64,000 nucleotides of DNA from CAIVVT01 sp963838205 (GTDB lineage Bacteria > Acidobacteriota > Terriglobia > Bryobacterales > Bryobacteraceae), in the NCBI GenBank assembly GCA_963838205.1, contig CAWIQF010000015.1, positions 310,001 to 374,000 on the forward strand, in the 5' to 3' direction. The notes below the pieces were generated by a model. It had not been told where the DNA came from, did no database searches, and worked only from the letters and a program-made list of their open reading frames with translations. The position numbers and the translations under genes are program-made. Shown here in pieces: positions 1 to 9,705 of this stretch (positions within the stretch are counted from its first letter, which is position 1; every line of letters starts with the position of its first letter).

Positions 1-482
1 GCTGGCGCCGCTTTCTTCACCGCTTTCTTGATAGCGGCCTTCACCGGCTTCTTGGCTCCCTTTCCAGCGGCTGCCTTGACCGCTTTTTTGACCACCTTCT
101 TGACCGCTGGTTTGGCGGCTTTGGCGGCAGGGGCCGGCACAACGGACTTAGCCGCGGCCTTCTTGACGGGCGCCTTCTTCGCTGCGGGCTTCGCTTCCGC
201 CGGTTTTGCGGCCGGAGGCTTGGCAGCCGGAGGCTTGGGAGTGGCGGCGCGGGCAGCGGGCTTCTTCGCCGGGGCCACCGGAGGAGCGGGCGGCGGAGCA
301 GCGGGTTCGAGGACCTCGATCACTACGATCTCCTCCACCATTTCCGAACTCAGCGCTTCCTCTTCCATCACGCTATCGGGCCCATCGTCAACATCGCGGA
401 CCCCGTCGTCCTTGACCACGGAGTCGAAATCGGTCTCACCTTCGTCGAACGAATCGACGGCATTCATCTTTAATGGCACCAT
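1..482 (-). CDS. Lys/Ala/Pro-rich histone H1-like protein (C-terminus cut by window edge)
   Basis: The gene reads leftwards from an ATG at 480-482, preceded by a good ribosome-binding site (AAAGGAGACC), and is still open at base 1, so only about 160 N-terminal residues are present. Residues 1-60 are acidic (many Asp and Glu). From about residue 65 the protein becomes a low-complexity repeat of Ala, Lys and Pro with many KKA, PAAK and KPA blocks. This composition is that of bacterial histone H1-like or AlgP-like DNA-binding tails; the function is inferred from composition only. No catalytic domain is visible. High-lysine tails of this kind are common in Acidobacteriota. Confidence 0.75.
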   Translation of the reverse strand, partial: MVPLKMNAVDSFDEGETDFDSVVKDDGVRDVDDGPDSVMEEEALSSEMVEEIVVIEVLEPAAPPPAPPVAPAKKPAARAATPKPPAAKPPAAKPAEAKPAAKKAPVKKAAAKSVVPAPAAKAAKPAVKKVVKKAVKAAAGKGAKKPVKAAIKKAVKKAAP

Positions 483-591
483 GCGCGGAGGTCTCCTTTG
501 GCAGGACCAGAACAAAACTATCATGCCCCGTAGAAACTGACAAGAGCTTGTTCGCGCGGCTTGTTCGCGCGGCGGCGGGATGAGGTTCAGG

Positions 592-617
592 AGAAAAGCC
601 CGCGAGCGGCGCGGGCT
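592..617 (-). terminator. Rho-independent terminator of the transglycosylase gene
   Basis: On the minus strand an 8-bp GC stem (AGCCCGCG / CGCGGGCT, loop CCGCT) is followed by TTTTC. The stem overlaps the stop codon of the gene at 616-2298, so termination is immediate. Confidence 0.7.
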
Positions 618-2298
618 AGCGCGCGGCGGGGCGGCGGCCCTGGGCGCGGGCAGCGGAGGCGATCTGTGTTCCGCGGGGAGCGCTCTTGGCGTGGCCCGCG
701 GCCTTGCCCCGGTGGCGGTGTGCGGCAACAGTTGTGCTGCCGGCGGGCTTGTTCTGCGCGCTCGGGCGGCGCGCCGTTTTCGTCGCCGCCGCGGCCCGCG
801 GCGCCAGCGGAATCAGGACCAGATCGCCCACGCGAGGATGATCGAACCAGGCCTCGCCCAGGCTCCGGTTAGCCGCCAGAATGGCCGGAGGCGCGGTGCC
901 ATAGCGCCGCACGATTTGCGGTAAAGTGTCGCCCGCGGAGACGCGATGGAGGCGCCAGGAGGCCCGCTTGTCCGCCGGCACCGCCTCGAGAGCCGACAGC
1001 ACGGCGCGCGCCCTGCCGGTCGGAACTCGCACCTCGGAATCGGCCGGCGCGACGTTTTTCAGCACCGAAGGATTGAGGTCGCGCAGATCGGAGACGGACG
1101 AATCGGCGGCATCGGCCAGCAGCGCCAGGTGGGTCGGAGCGGACAGCCGGACGGTATCGAAAGCCAGCTCCGGATCCTGGTCTACGACGGGAATTCCGTA
1201 GGCCACGGGGTCCTTCGCGATAATCGCCATGGCCAGGATTGCCGGGACGTAATTCTGCGTTTCGCGCGGCAGCGCATTGCGGCGTCGCAATTCCCAATAA
1301 TCGGCGAAGCCGGTGCGCTGCACGGCGCGTTCGACGCACAGCGGACCGCAATCGTAGCCCGCCATGGCGAGGTACCAGTCGCCGGTCCGGCGGTACAGGT
1401 CGTGCAGGTGACGCGCGGCGGCCCGCGTCGCTTTCTCGGGATCCAGCCGGTCGTCCAGCAGCTTGGTCGCTTCCAGTCCGTACAGACCGCCCGTCTGCCG
1501 GCCGAACTGCCACATGCCAGCGCACGCCTTGACCGACAGCGCCCGCGGCATGAAGCCCGACTCGGCCTGCGCCAGATGGATCAGCTCCGACGGCAACCCC
1601 TCTTCCCGGAACACCCTTTCGATCATCGGCCGATAGCGCCCCGCGCGCTTCCAGCCATATGAAAAAATCCGCTGGCCGCGCGGGCTGCTGAAGTAGTTGA
1701 TGTAGCTCAGCACCGCGTCGTTGACTTCCAAGGGCAACTCCGACGAGGAAGCACGGATACTTTCGAGCACCCGGCCCTTCAGTCGCGGGTCGACTGGAAA
1801 CGTCATGTCGAGGAGATCGTCGCGCGGCGACTCGGTGAAGAACAGGCCCTCGGGAGACTGGCCCGCGCCCAGGCTTTCGAGATCGTACTTGTGAATCTGA
1901 CGGATAATCTCTTCCGCTTTCCGTTCGAACAGCGAGTGGTCGGACACGTTTTCGGGCACGTTCAACAGCACGTCAACCGCCATGTCGAACTCGCGGCGCG
2001 CCTCGTCCACGCGCTGTTCCTGCAGCAGCGATTTGCCTTCTTGAAAATGCCCCTCACTCTCGCTGAGCGCCTTCCCGGCAAGCGACAGCGGCGGGGGGCC
2101 GCTCTCAGGCGGCTGCGGTGCCGCAATCTGCGTTTGGATCTTCTGAACGTCAACTCCGGAGGCGTGCGTGGACGGCTCGACCGCCCGAAACTCAAGCGGG
2201 GGCAAGGGCATGGCCGCGCCATCGGCGGCGCTCAAGACAAAGGTCGAGAGCATTCCGAGCGCGAATGCCAGCAGAATGGTCTTGTAGGGTTGCGTCAT
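616..2298 (-). CDS. mltD: membrane-bound lytic murein transglycosylase D-like protein with LysM
   Basis: A 560-residue exported peptidoglycan hydrolase. Residues 1-24 form a signal peptide. An SLT (family 1) transglycosylase domain spans about 222-345, with the catalytic glutamate in AQAESGF (residue 246) and the typical GMWQF and GYDCG motifs after it. A LysM peptidoglycan-binding domain follows at about 448-498 (HRVSAGDTL...), then a basic, low-complexity tail to 560. Family knowledge: MltD-type enzymes cleave glycan strands with formation of 1,6-anhydro-muramic acid. MltD usually has two or more LysM modules; only one is evident here. ATG at 2298 is the only start that keeps the signal peptide; its ribosome-binding site is weak. 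Confidence 0.88.
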   Translation of the reverse strand: MTQPYKTILLAFALGMLSTFVLSAADGAAMPLPPLEFRAVEPSTHASGVDVQKIQTQIAAPQPPESGPPPLSLAGKALSESEGHFQEGKSLLQEQRVDEARREFDMAVDVLLNVPENVSDHSLFERKAEEIIRQIHKYDLESLGAGQSPEGLFFTESPRDDLLDMTFPVDPRLKGRVLESIRASSSELPLEVNDAVLSYINYFSSPRGQRIFSYGWKRAGRYRPMIERVFREEGLPSELIHLAQAESGFMPRALSVKACAGMWQFGRQTGGLYGLEATKLLDDRLDPEKATRAAARHLHDLYRRTGDWYLAMAGYDCGPLCVERAVQRTGFADYWELRRRNALPRETQNYVPAILAMAIIAKDPVAYGIPVVDQDPELAFDTVRLSAPTHLALLADAADSSVSDLRDLNPSVLKNVAPADSEVRVPTGRARAVLSALEAVPADKRASWRLHRVSAGDTLPQIVRRYGTAPPAILAANRSLGEAWFDHPRVGDLVLIPLAPRAAAATKTARRPSAQNKPAGSTTVAAHRHRGKAAGHAKSAPRGTQIASAARAQGRRPAAR

Positions 2299-2408
2299 TC
2301 GGTATTTCGGATGAATTTTCGACTACAGAACCGCAGCTATGACTCTATCCGAACTCGGCGTTAGGGTCAACCTCCTAATTCAGACAGACAGCTCTTGAAT
2401 CGCCGCGA

Positions 2409-4022
2409 GTGAAACCCGTCGCCGGGCCGCGGACCCCACCGCTCCGCGAAGCTTTCAAGGGAGCAAAAACTCCCGCCGGCAGGGTTCTCGCGGTGTTGTT
2501 GCCGCTAATCTGTGGAATTCTGCCGCATCCCAAGATAGAGTTACACGGGTCCAACGGGAATCTGCGATGCATTTCACATCATCAGAAACCAGTAGGGAGG
2601 TTGCTCCGTCCCTGGGAACAACTGACTCAGAGCGGCTTTGCAGGAGGGACCGAGGGATTGCAACTTGCCAGTGAGACGCGCGCCGCCGACGCCTTGTACG
2701 AAGATCGGGTCAACCCGCAGTGGGTGAAGCTGCTGAACATTCTGCAAATGAACGTTCGCTATCGCCACTGCGCCGGCACGGAACTGATCACCGAGGATGG
2801 CCGGCGGATCCTCGACTTCCTGTCCGGCTACTGCGTTCACAACGCCGGGCACAACCATCCGGCGATCATCGCGGCAATCAAGGATGAACTGGACCGCTGT
2901 GGCCCGGCGATGCTGCAAAGCCACGTGCCGGAACTGGCCGGCGATCTGGCGGCGAGTCTTTGCTCGCGCGCCGGCGGCCGTGTTACTAAAGCGTTCTTCC
3001 CTTCCACCGGCAGCGAGGGCGTCGAGGCGGCCATCAAATTCTCGCGGGCCCACACCAGACGCACTGGCCTGCTGTACGCCGATGGTGCGTTCCATGGTCT
3101 GACCTGCGGCGCGCTTTCGCTGATGGGCGATCCCTTCTGGCGCGAGGGCTTCGGCCCCATGTTGGCGGAGACGGAAGCGGTGCCGTTCGGCGATTTGGCA
3201 ACGCTCGAGAAGAAGCTGGCAACGAAGCGGTTCGCGGCGTTCATCGTCGAGCCGATTCAATCCGAGGCAGGCATCCGGCTGCCCCCTGCCAGCTACTTCC
3301 AAAAGGTCGGAGAGCTGTGCCGCCGGCACGGGACGCTGCTGGTGCTGGATGAAGTGCAGACCGGCATGCACCGCACCGGCGCGTTCCTCGCCGGCCAGCA
3401 TTATCAGGCCGATCCGGACATGGTGATCCTGGCGAAGGCGCTCAGCGGCGGGCTGGTGCCGACCGCGGCGGTGCTGCTGACCGACGAGATCTACGCTTCG
3501 ACCTACGGATCTTTCAAGCGTGCCATCGTCCACACGTCTACGTTCAGCGAGAACGGACTTTCGATGCGCACCGCGCTGGCGACGCTGGAGGTGCTCGACC
3601 GGGAGGGCCTCGGCGCGCGCGCTGAAGCCCGCGGCGAGTATCTGCGCCAGCGGCTGCGAACGGCGCTCGCAGGCTACGAAATGGTCGCCGAGGTCCGCGG
3701 CATGGGACTGCTCAACGGCATCGAATTCCGCGCGCCGCGGAGCGTGAAACTGCGGGTTCCGTTCGAGGCCTTCATGGCCATCCATAAGGGCATGTTCGGC
3801 CAGGTCGTGGTGATGCGGCTCTTCCGCGACCACGGCATGCTGACTCAGATCTGCGGCAACGACTTCCACGTGCTGAAGGTCGCGCCGCCGTTGGTGGTCG
3901 AAGAAACGCAGATCGACGAATTTGTTCGGGCGATCGCCGCCGTGGTCGATCTCATGCATAACTCGGCTTCGTTCTGGGCCGAGGCACTGGGGCTCGCGCG
4001 GCGGGTCATCCACAACATATAG
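2409..4022 (+). CDS. class III pyridoxal-phosphate aminotransferase (ornithine/acetylornithine type)
   Basis: The conserved domain begins near DRVNPQW (about residue 97) and continues to the end. It shows the class III aminotransferase landmarks: STGSEGVEAAIK for cofactor phosphate binding, VLDEVQTG with the Asp that contacts the PLP ring nitrogen, and ILAKALSGG with the Schiff-base lysine. Such enzymes move an omega-amino group from ornithine, acetylornithine, putrescine or lysine to a keto acid; the substrate cannot be read from sequence. The start is unresolved: I give the longest frame (GTG 2409), but the first 80 residues look non-coding. TTG codons at 2601 and 2659 would give a family-typical length near 455. 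An ATG at about 2568 lies in another frame that stops at about 2675, so a small frameshift near the start is possible. Confidence 0.85.
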   Translation: MKPVAGPRTPPLREAFKGAKTPAGRVLAVLLPLICGILPHPKIELHGSNGNLRCISHHQKPVGRLLRPWEQLTQSGFAGGTEGLQLASETRAADALYEDRVNPQWVKLLNILQMNVRYRHCAGTELITEDGRRILDFLSGYCVHNAGHNHPAIIAAIKDELDRCGPAMLQSHVPELAGDLAASLCSRAGGRVTKAFFPSTGSEGVEAAIKFSRAHTRRTGLLYADGAFHGLTCGALSLMGDPFWREGFGPMLAETEAVPFGDLATLEKKLATKRFAAFIVEPIQSEAGIRLPPASYFQKVGELCRRHGTLLVLDEVQTGMHRTGAFLAGQHYQADPDMVILAKALSGGLVPTAAVLLTDEIYASTYGSFKRAIVHTSTFSENGLSMRTALATLEVLDREGLGARAEARGEYLRQRLRTALAGYEMVAEVRGMGLLNGIEFRAPRSVKLRVPFEAFMAIHKGMFGQVVVMRLFRDHGMLTQICGNDFHVLKVAPPLVVEETQIDEFVRAIAAVVDLMHNSASFWAEALGLARRVIHNI

Positions 4023-4188
4023 GACCGCCCGGAAACGGGCCGCGAGCAGGACGGACCGGCGGGCCCGTCGTGTACTCGGCAGCCGGTATTGACGTAGGAC
4101 GGCCGCTCCCGCGCAGGAGCGTGACAAACGATTCGCAGAGAAATGTCGGGTGAAAAGCGCCTGTATCTCGAAGGATGGGGCAGCGTAA

Positions 4189-5325
4189 ATGAGTTCTGAT
4201 TTCGATGTTTTCGTGATCGGCGGCGGCCCGGCCGGGCTGGCGGCGGCCATCGCCGCGGCGCAGCGCGGACTCCGAGTCGCCGTGGCCGACGCGTGGGGCC
4301 CGGGCATCGACAAGGCTTGCGGCGAGGGCCTGATGCCGGACTCCGTGGAGGCGCTGGGCGCACTCGGCGTGACCATACCGCCGGAGGCTGGCCATCCCTT
4401 CCCCGGCCTGCGCTTCCTGGGCAGCGGCGTCGCGGTGGACGCGCGCTTTCCTTCCGGGACCGGGCTGGGCGTGCGCCGCACCGTGCTCCACGATCTGCTG
4501 AGCGTGGAAGCCGCGCGCAGCGGCGTCGAAATGCTGTGGAAGACACGGGTGGTCGGTCTAAAGGCCGGCCAGGTTGACTGCGAAGGCCGGTCGTTCCAGG
4601 CGCGCTGGATTGTCGGCGCCGACGGCGGCCAGTCCTCTGTGCGCCGCTGGGCCGGTCTCGACGCCTGCCGCCGCGATGAGCACCGTTACGGGTTCCGCCG
4701 CCACTATGGCATTGCGCCGTGGAGCGAGTTCATGGAGCTGTATTGGAGCGCGGACGATCAACACGAAGCGTGTCAGATCTATGTCACGCCCGTGGGCCCG
4801 CGGGAGGTCTGCGTGGCCGTGCTCTCGCGCAATCCGCAGTTGCGGCTCGACCACGCCCTGCCCCGATTCCCGCGGTTGGCCGAGCGGTTGAACGGCGCTC
4901 CTGCCACCAGCCAGGAGCGCGGCGCAATCACGGCGTCGCGCCAGTTGAGAAGGGTCTCGACGGACCGCATCGCGCTGGTCGGAGACGCCTCCGGTTCGGT
5001 GGATGCGATTACCGGCGAAGGACTTTGCCTGACCTTCCATCAAGCGCACGCGCTGGCGCGCCATCTCGAAGCGGCCCAGTCGTCAGGCACGCTGGCCGGG
5101 TATGAGGAGGAGCACCGGCGGTTGCGCCGCCGACCGGCCTTCATGGCCGACTTGTTGCTCATGATGGGCCGGCGGAACTGGCTGCGCCGGCGGACGCTGA
5201 ATGTTTTTTCCGCTCAGCGAAACGTCTTTTCGGGAATGCTCGCCATGCATGTCGGCGCGCTGCCCCCGGCGTCGTTCGCGGCGAATTGTCTGGCACTGGG
5301 CTGGGGCCTGTTGACCCAGGCCTGA
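4189..5325 (+). CDS. FAD-dependent oxidoreductase, geranylgeranyl-reductase/hydroxylase type
   Basis: A 378-residue flavoprotein. Residues 5-34 are an N-terminal Rossmann fold with GGGPAG and the Asp ending strand 2. A second conserved motif, VGDASGSVDAITGEG, near residue 265 is the FAD-ribityl-binding element of the geranylgeranyl reductase / PHBH-like family. The short segment DKACGEGLMP near residue 45 fits members that reduce or hydroxylate lipids or polyketides. The substrate is unknown. It lies 166 bases after the aminotransferase on the same strand, and the start ATG has a purine-rich GGATGGGG upstream. Probably cytosolic or peripherally membrane attached: no signal peptide or membrane span is visible. 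Confidence 0.8.
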   Translation: MSSDFDVFVIGGGPAGLAAAIAAAQRGLRVAVADAWGPGIDKACGEGLMPDSVEALGALGVTIPPEAGHPFPGLRFLGSGVAVDARFPSGTGLGVRRTVLHDLLSVEAARSGVEMLWKTRVVGLKAGQVDCEGRSFQARWIVGADGGQSSVRRWAGLDACRRDEHRYGFRRHYGIAPWSEFMELYWSADDQHEACQIYVTPVGPREVCVAVLSRNPQLRLDHALPRFPRLAERLNGAPATSQERGAITASRQLRRVSTDRIALVGDASGSVDAITGEGLCLTFHQAHALARHLEAAQSSGTLAGYEEEHRRLRRRPAFMADLLLMMGRRNWLRRRTLNVFSAQRNVFSGMLAMHVGALPPASFAANCLALGWGLLTQA

Positions 5326-5360
5326 GGCGATCTATGAAGCACTCCCCGGGAGGTAACTCA

Positions 5361-5990
5361 ATGCCAATCGAGAATACCAAGGGCTCCGCGGCCCGCCGTT
5401 CCACGGGCGTTCAAATGCTGTTGACGCTGATGCTGGCGGCGTGTGCGGCGTGGCCGCTCAGCGCCGCCGAAATGGTGTGGACCTTCGACCCGCCGCAAAG
5501 TCAGGTCCATTGGACACTGGACACGGCCCTGCACGAGGTGCACGGGACGTTCCGATTGAAGAGCGGCAGGATCGTGTTCGACCCGGCCACCGGCAAGGCC
5601 GGCGGCGCGCTCGTGGTCAACGCCATGAGCGGCGAAAGCGGCAACGAATCGCGCGACAAGCGCATGCACACCAGCATCATCGAGAGCCGCAAATACACCG
5701 AGATCGTTTTCACGCCCGACCGCGTCGAAGGCAACTTGGCACCGGAGGGATCCTCGACCCTGCAAGTGCATGGGAAGTTCCGATTGATGAATGTGGACCA
5801 CGAATTGAAGCTGCCGGTGACGGTCGAAGCGCATCCCGGCCAGATTGTCGCCACCGCGAAATTCAGCGTGCCCTACATTCAATGGGGCCTGAAGAATCCG
5901 AGCATGTTGTTCCTGCGGGTGAATGATCACGTCGATATCGAGATCCATAGCGTCGGGCGCCCCGCCCCGACGCTCAATGCTTCCAAATAG
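5361..5990 (+). CDS. YceI-family periplasmic protein
   Basis: The start at 5361 is chosen because GGGAGG lies seven bases upstream; longer in-frame starts (5286, 5335) lack such a site. After a short basic N-terminus, residues about 18-38 form a hydrophobic export signal; the segment LMLAAC could also be a lipobox. The rest is a YceI lipocalin-like domain with the usual start WTFDPPQSQVHW, the KSGRIVFD strand, and an ending like NPSMLFLRVNDHVDIEI. YceI proteins bind long isoprenoid lipids in the periplasm; the ligand here is unknown. It follows the FAD enzyme by 35 bases and may be co-transcribed. Confidence 0.85.
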   Translation: MPIENTKGSAARRSTGVQMLLTLMLAACAAWPLSAAEMVWTFDPPQSQVHWTLDTALHEVHGTFRLKSGRIVFDPATGKAGGALVVNAMSGESGNESRDKRMHTSIIESRKYTEIVFTPDRVEGNLAPEGSSTLQVHGKFRLMNVDHELKLPVTVEAHPGQIVATAKFSVPYIQWGLKNPSMLFLRVNDHVDIEIHSVGRPAPTLNASK

Positions 5991-6184
5991 AGATCGCGCG
6001 CACGCCCGCGCTCCATTGAGACGTGCGGGGCGGCACCGCAGGGCAGCGCGGACTGGACGCTCTGCATCGACGCTCCGTGCAGGATCTCGCCGCGAACGCC
6101 ATCTGCTAATCTTGTTGCTGATTTCATGCGACGAAGACGCGCGCAGCAGACTTCCGCCGGTGGTTGCCAAAAGAGCCGCAGGCC

Positions 6185-7300
6185 ATGAAAATATGCCTGG
6201 ATTGCACGCCATTCCTGGTGCGGAGTGCCGGTGTCAAAGCATATTTGTATTACCTGAACCAGTATCTTCACGCGACCGCTGAGGGTCGCGAAATCGTCTG
6301 CTTTCCCTTCCTCAAGCGTCCCGGCAGCCTGCGGCACGATGCGTCGACGCTGGGCCGATTCGCGAGCCTCGCCCGGGCTGCGTTCGCCACCCGCCTCAAT
6401 GGTCCCTGGAATCCAATTTCCAAATGGGCGGCCCATCGCGCCGACCTCTTCCATGCATCCAATCTGGTGCGCGATGTGCCCTGCAAAATCGTCCTGACGG
6501 CGACGGTCCACGATCTGACGTCGTTTCGCCTGCCCGAATTGCACACCCAGCAGACCATCAGAGCCGATCGGGCGTTCTTCTCCCGCATCGTCAGCCGCGC
6601 CCGCCAGGTGATCGCCGTCTCGAACAACACGAAACAGGATTTGCTGGCCGCACTGCGCATACCAGACTCCCGGATCAGCGTGATCTACCCCGGCGTGCGA
6701 GATGAGTACTTCGGCGGCGATCCACCCGCCGGTCCGGCGACTCGCGAGAGTTATGGCCTGGTCCGGCCCTACATCCTGTTTGTGGGCACGCTGGAGCCGA
6801 GGAAGAACCTCGCGCGACTGCTGGATGCCTACGCCGGCATGCGCCCGGGTCTCACGGAAGAATTCGACCTGGTCCTCGTGGGAATGCCGGGCTGGCTCGA
6901 CCGGCAAACACGAGCGCGCGTGCTGAGTGGCGCTAATGGGGTTCGCTCGCTAGGCTACGTCGCCGAGCGGGACATGCCGGCGATCATGGCGGGAGCCACC
7001 GTGTTTGCCTATCCCTCGCTGTATGAAGGATTCGGATTCCCCGTGGTTGAGGCAATGGCTGCCGGCGTACCTGTCCTGACCGCCTCAGCCGGTTCGCTTC
7101 CGGAGATCGCCGGCGACGCCGCCTGCTATGTGGATCCCCTGAGCGTGACCGAAATTCGGACGGCGCTGGAGCGGCTGCTCACGTCACCGGAAGAGAGGCG
7201 CGGAATGATCCAGCGCGGTTCGAAGCAGGCGCGGCGCTATAGCTGGCGTGAGAGCGCGCTCAAGACCTGGGCGTTCTTTGAGAATGCCCTGCGCGGCTGA
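6185..7300 (+). CDS. GT4-family glycosyltransferase
   Basis: About 371 residues with the GT-B fold signature of family 4 glycosyltransferases: an N-terminal acceptor half (MKICLDCTPF...), the linker ILFVGTLEPRKN that opens the nucleotide-sugar half, and the EGFGFPVVEAMAAG motif containing the two glutamates of the E-x7-E donor site. Such enzymes retain the anomeric configuration and commonly transfer mannose or another hexose from a nucleotide sugar in polysaccharide or glycolipid synthesis. Donor and acceptor are unknown. ATG 6185 is preferred over the TTG at 6164. The gene is convergent with the EF-G-like gene downstream. Confidence 0.85.
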   Translation: MKICLDCTPFLVRSAGVKAYLYYLNQYLHATAEGREIVCFPFLKRPGSLRHDASTLGRFASLARAAFATRLNGPWNPISKWAAHRADLFHASNLVRDVPCKIVLTATVHDLTSFRLPELHTQQTIRADRAFFSRIVSRARQVIAVSNNTKQDLLAALRIPDSRISVIYPGVRDEYFGGDPPAGPATRESYGLVRPYILFVGTLEPRKNLARLLDAYAGMRPGLTEEFDLVLVGMPGWLDRQTRARVLSGANGVRSLGYVAERDMPAIMAGATVFAYPSLYEGFGFPVVEAMAAGVPVLTASAGSLPEIAGDAACYVDPLSVTEIRTALERLLTSPEERRGMIQRGSKQARRYSWRESALKTWAFFENALRG

Positions 7301-7359
7301 CTGCGTCGGCGAACCCAGCCGGACGCGCATCCGACGCCCTCTGTGAAACCAAAGAGAAT

Positions 7360-7390
7360 GGCCCGCAGCCGCCCCAGGCGGTTCCGGGCC
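7360..7390 (-). terminator. hairpin between convergent genes, likely terminator for the EF-G-like gene
   Basis: GGCCCG pairs with CGGGCC and an inner CCGCC/GGCGG pairs as well, giving an interrupted stem of about 11 bp. On the minus strand it is followed by a T-rich ATTCTCTTT tract. On the plus strand there is no T run. Confidence 0.5.
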
Positions 7391-7432
7391 AATGAATAAT
7401 GCATCGAGCGGCCGGCTGGCGCGAACGCGCGC

Positions 7433-9529
7433 CTATTCTTCCTCTTCTTCCTCGCCCGTCATCAGCGCCTTCGCGGCCGCGATGATCTTATCGGCTTGCA
7501 ACTGCGGAACGTAGTCGTAGTGGTCGAATTCCATGGTGAACGACGCGCGGCCCTGCGTCATCGACGTCAGGTCGTTCTGATACGTGAGCATCTCCGACAT
7601 CGGCACCTGCGCCCGCACAATCTGCGTGCCGCCCTTGGCGTCCATGCCCGTGATGCGCCCGCGGCGGCTGTTCATGTCGCCCATCAGGTCGCCCGCAAAT
7701 TCCACCGGCCCGACCACTTCCACCTTCATGATCGGTTCGAGCAGCGTCGCCCGGGCCGCCTCCATGGCCAGCTTGAAAGCCTTGCGGGCGGCCATTTTGA
7801 ACGACATTTCCGATGAATCGACGTCGTGATACTGGCCGTCGTACAGCGTCACCTTGTAGTCCACCATCGGGTAACCCGCCAGGTAGCCGCGCGCCGACGC
7901 CTCGATGAAGCCCTTCTCCACCGCGGGAATAAAGTTGCGCGGCACCGAGCCGCCGAAAATGTCGTTGACGAATTCGAACCCGGCCCCGCGCTCGAGCGGA
8001 TCCACCTTCACCTTGATGTCGCCGAACTGCCCGTGCCCGCCGGTCTGCTTCTTGTGCCGGCCGTGCACGTCGGCGTGGCCGCGAATGGTCTCGCGGTAGG
8101 GGATTTTCGGCGCGCGCAACTCGACGTCCACGTTGTACCGCTTCTTCATGCGGCTGACCACAATCTCCACGTGCTGCCCGCCGCTGCCTGCCAGCAGGAA
8201 GTCCTTGGTCTGCGCGTCGCGATAGAACCGCAGGCCCGGATCCTCTTCCAGAATCCGCTGCATCGCGTTGCCCATGCGATCCTCGTCGTTGCGGCTCTTG
8301 GCCGCAATGGCGTAGGCGATGGACGGTTCGGCGACCTGCACTTTGGGGAACGAAATCGTGTCGCCCTTCTCGCACAGCGTGTCGCCCGTCAGCACGTCCT
8401 TCAGCTTGGCCACAACGCCGATATCGCCCGCGTGCAATTCGTTCACCGGCAGCAGTTGCTTGCCCTGCGCCACGCTCAGGTGCGCCAGCCGTTCCGGGCT
8501 GCCGCTGCGCACCGCGATCAGCGCTGCATCGTTTTTCAACACGCCCGAGCAGACCTTGAAATACGAGAGCCGCCCGGCGAACGGATCGGCGATCGTCTTG
8601 AACACGTACGCCGTCACGCGCTCTTTGTCGCTGATCGGCCGCTCCACTTCCACATCATTGGAGTTCGCCTTCAGCGCCGGCCGCTCGGTCGGGCCCGGCA
8701 TAAACTCGATCAGAAAATCCAGCACCACATCCGTGCCCGCGTTGCGCAGCGCCGAGCCGCACAGGATCGGGTACACTTTGTTCTCTTTGATCAACTCGCG
8801 CAGGCCCGTGCGGATGTGTTCCGGCGGCAGAGTCCCCGTCGAGAAAAACTCTTCCATCAGCTCATCCCGGCCTTCGGCGATGCTCTCAATGAGTTGCTCG
8901 TGCAGTGCCTGGGCGCGCTCGGCGAGCGCCTCGGGGATCGCAATCTCCTTGCCCTTTCCGTCGCCATCGGGCGTGTAGGTGTAGGCCTTCATGTGGATCA
9001 GATCCACCACGCCCTGGAACTCCTTCTCCGCCCCGATCGGCAGCGCCACCGGGATCGCGTGACGTCCGAAAAATTCCTGGATGTTGGCCACGGTGCGATC
9101 GAAGTCGCTGCGTTCGCGGTCCAACCGGTTGATGAAGAAAGCGCGCGGCAGCTTGAACTCTTCCGAGTATTCCCAAACCTTCTCCGTCTGCACCTCAACG
9201 CCGCCGACTCCGTCCACAACCACCAGCGCCGCGTCCGCCGCCGCCAGCGCCATCTTCGTGTCGTACATAAAGAGGTTGAAGCCCGGCGTGTCGAACACGT
9301 TGAGCTTCATCTTCTTCCACTCGATCGCCACCAGTGCCGTGGAAATCGTGATCTTGCGGCTGATCTCCTCGTCGTCGTAATCGGTCAGCGTGTTGCCCTC
9401 GTCCACCCGCGTCAGCCGGTTGGTCACTCCGGCGGCAAAGCTCATGCCCGCCGCCAGCGACGTCTTCCCGCTGTTGCCGTGGCCGACGAGGGCCACATTT
9501 CGGACTTCGGTGCTTTCGTAAACCTTCAC
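7433..9529 (-). CDS. EF-G-like translational GTPase (EF-G2 type)
   Basis: A 698-residue protein with all domains of elongation factor G. The GTPase domain has G1 GHGNSGKT (residues 16-23), a DTPG G3 motif and a G4 motif reading NRLD instead of the canonical NKxD. It ends with the EF-G domain IV/V region (VDYKVTLYDGQYHDVDSSEMSFK, given here as key residues around 590, and GDLMGDMNSRRGRI). The tail is a run of glutamates. Family knowledge: canonical EF-G catalyses ribosomal translocation; the EF-G2-like branch, in which G4 is often altered and which sits outside the str operon, has less certain roles. No ribosomal-protein genes flank it, which supports the paralogue reading. Confidence 0.88.
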   Translation of the reverse strand: MKVYESTEVRNVALVGHGNSGKTSLAAGMSFAAGVTNRLTRVDEGNTLTDYDDEEISRKITISTALVAIEWKKMKLNVFDTPGFNLFMYDTKMALAAADAALVVVDGVGGVEVQTEKVWEYSEEFKLPRAFFINRLDRERSDFDRTVANIQEFFGRHAIPVALPIGAEKEFQGVVDLIHMKAYTYTPDGDGKGKEIAIPEALAERAQALHEQLIESIAEGRDELMEEFFSTGTLPPEHIRTGLRELIKENKVYPILCGSALRNAGTDVVLDFLIEFMPGPTERPALKANSNDVEVERPISDKERVTAYVFKTIADPFAGRLSYFKVCSGVLKNDAALIAVRSGSPERLAHLSVAQGKQLLPVNELHAGDIGVVAKLKDVLTGDTLCEKGDTISFPKVQVAEPSIAYAIAAKSRNDEDRMGNAMQRILEEDPGLRFYRDAQTKDFLLAGSGGQHVEIVVSRMKKRYNVDVELRAPKIPYRETIRGHADVHGRHKKQTGGHGQFGDIKVKVDPLERGAGFEFVNDIFGGSVPRNFIPAVEKGFIEASARGYLAGYPMVDYKVTLYDGQYHDVDSSEMSFKMAARKAFKLAMEAARATLLEPIMKVEVVGPVEFAGDLMGDMNSRRGRITGMDAKGGTQIVRAQVPMSEMLTYQNDLTSMTQGRASFTMEFDHYDYVPQLQADKIIAAAKALMTGEEEEEE

Positions 9530-9705
9530 GTGAATTGCTCCCCAGGATTATTCGGAACGTCGGATGATAGACCACGACGTCCGCTCGAAAGATCTCGAAC
9601 ATTAGAGCGTATCACAATGGGGTTAAATTGCGCGCCTGCTGGCCCTGACGTGCCTCTGGCTGTTGATCACTCCACTCAGCCGCTTCTGCGCGCCTCGCTC
9701 GTAAC

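Noticed and set aside
2574..4481. 635-codon minus-strand frame
   Set aside because: Antisense to the aminotransferase and FAD enzyme, both of which have clear motifs.
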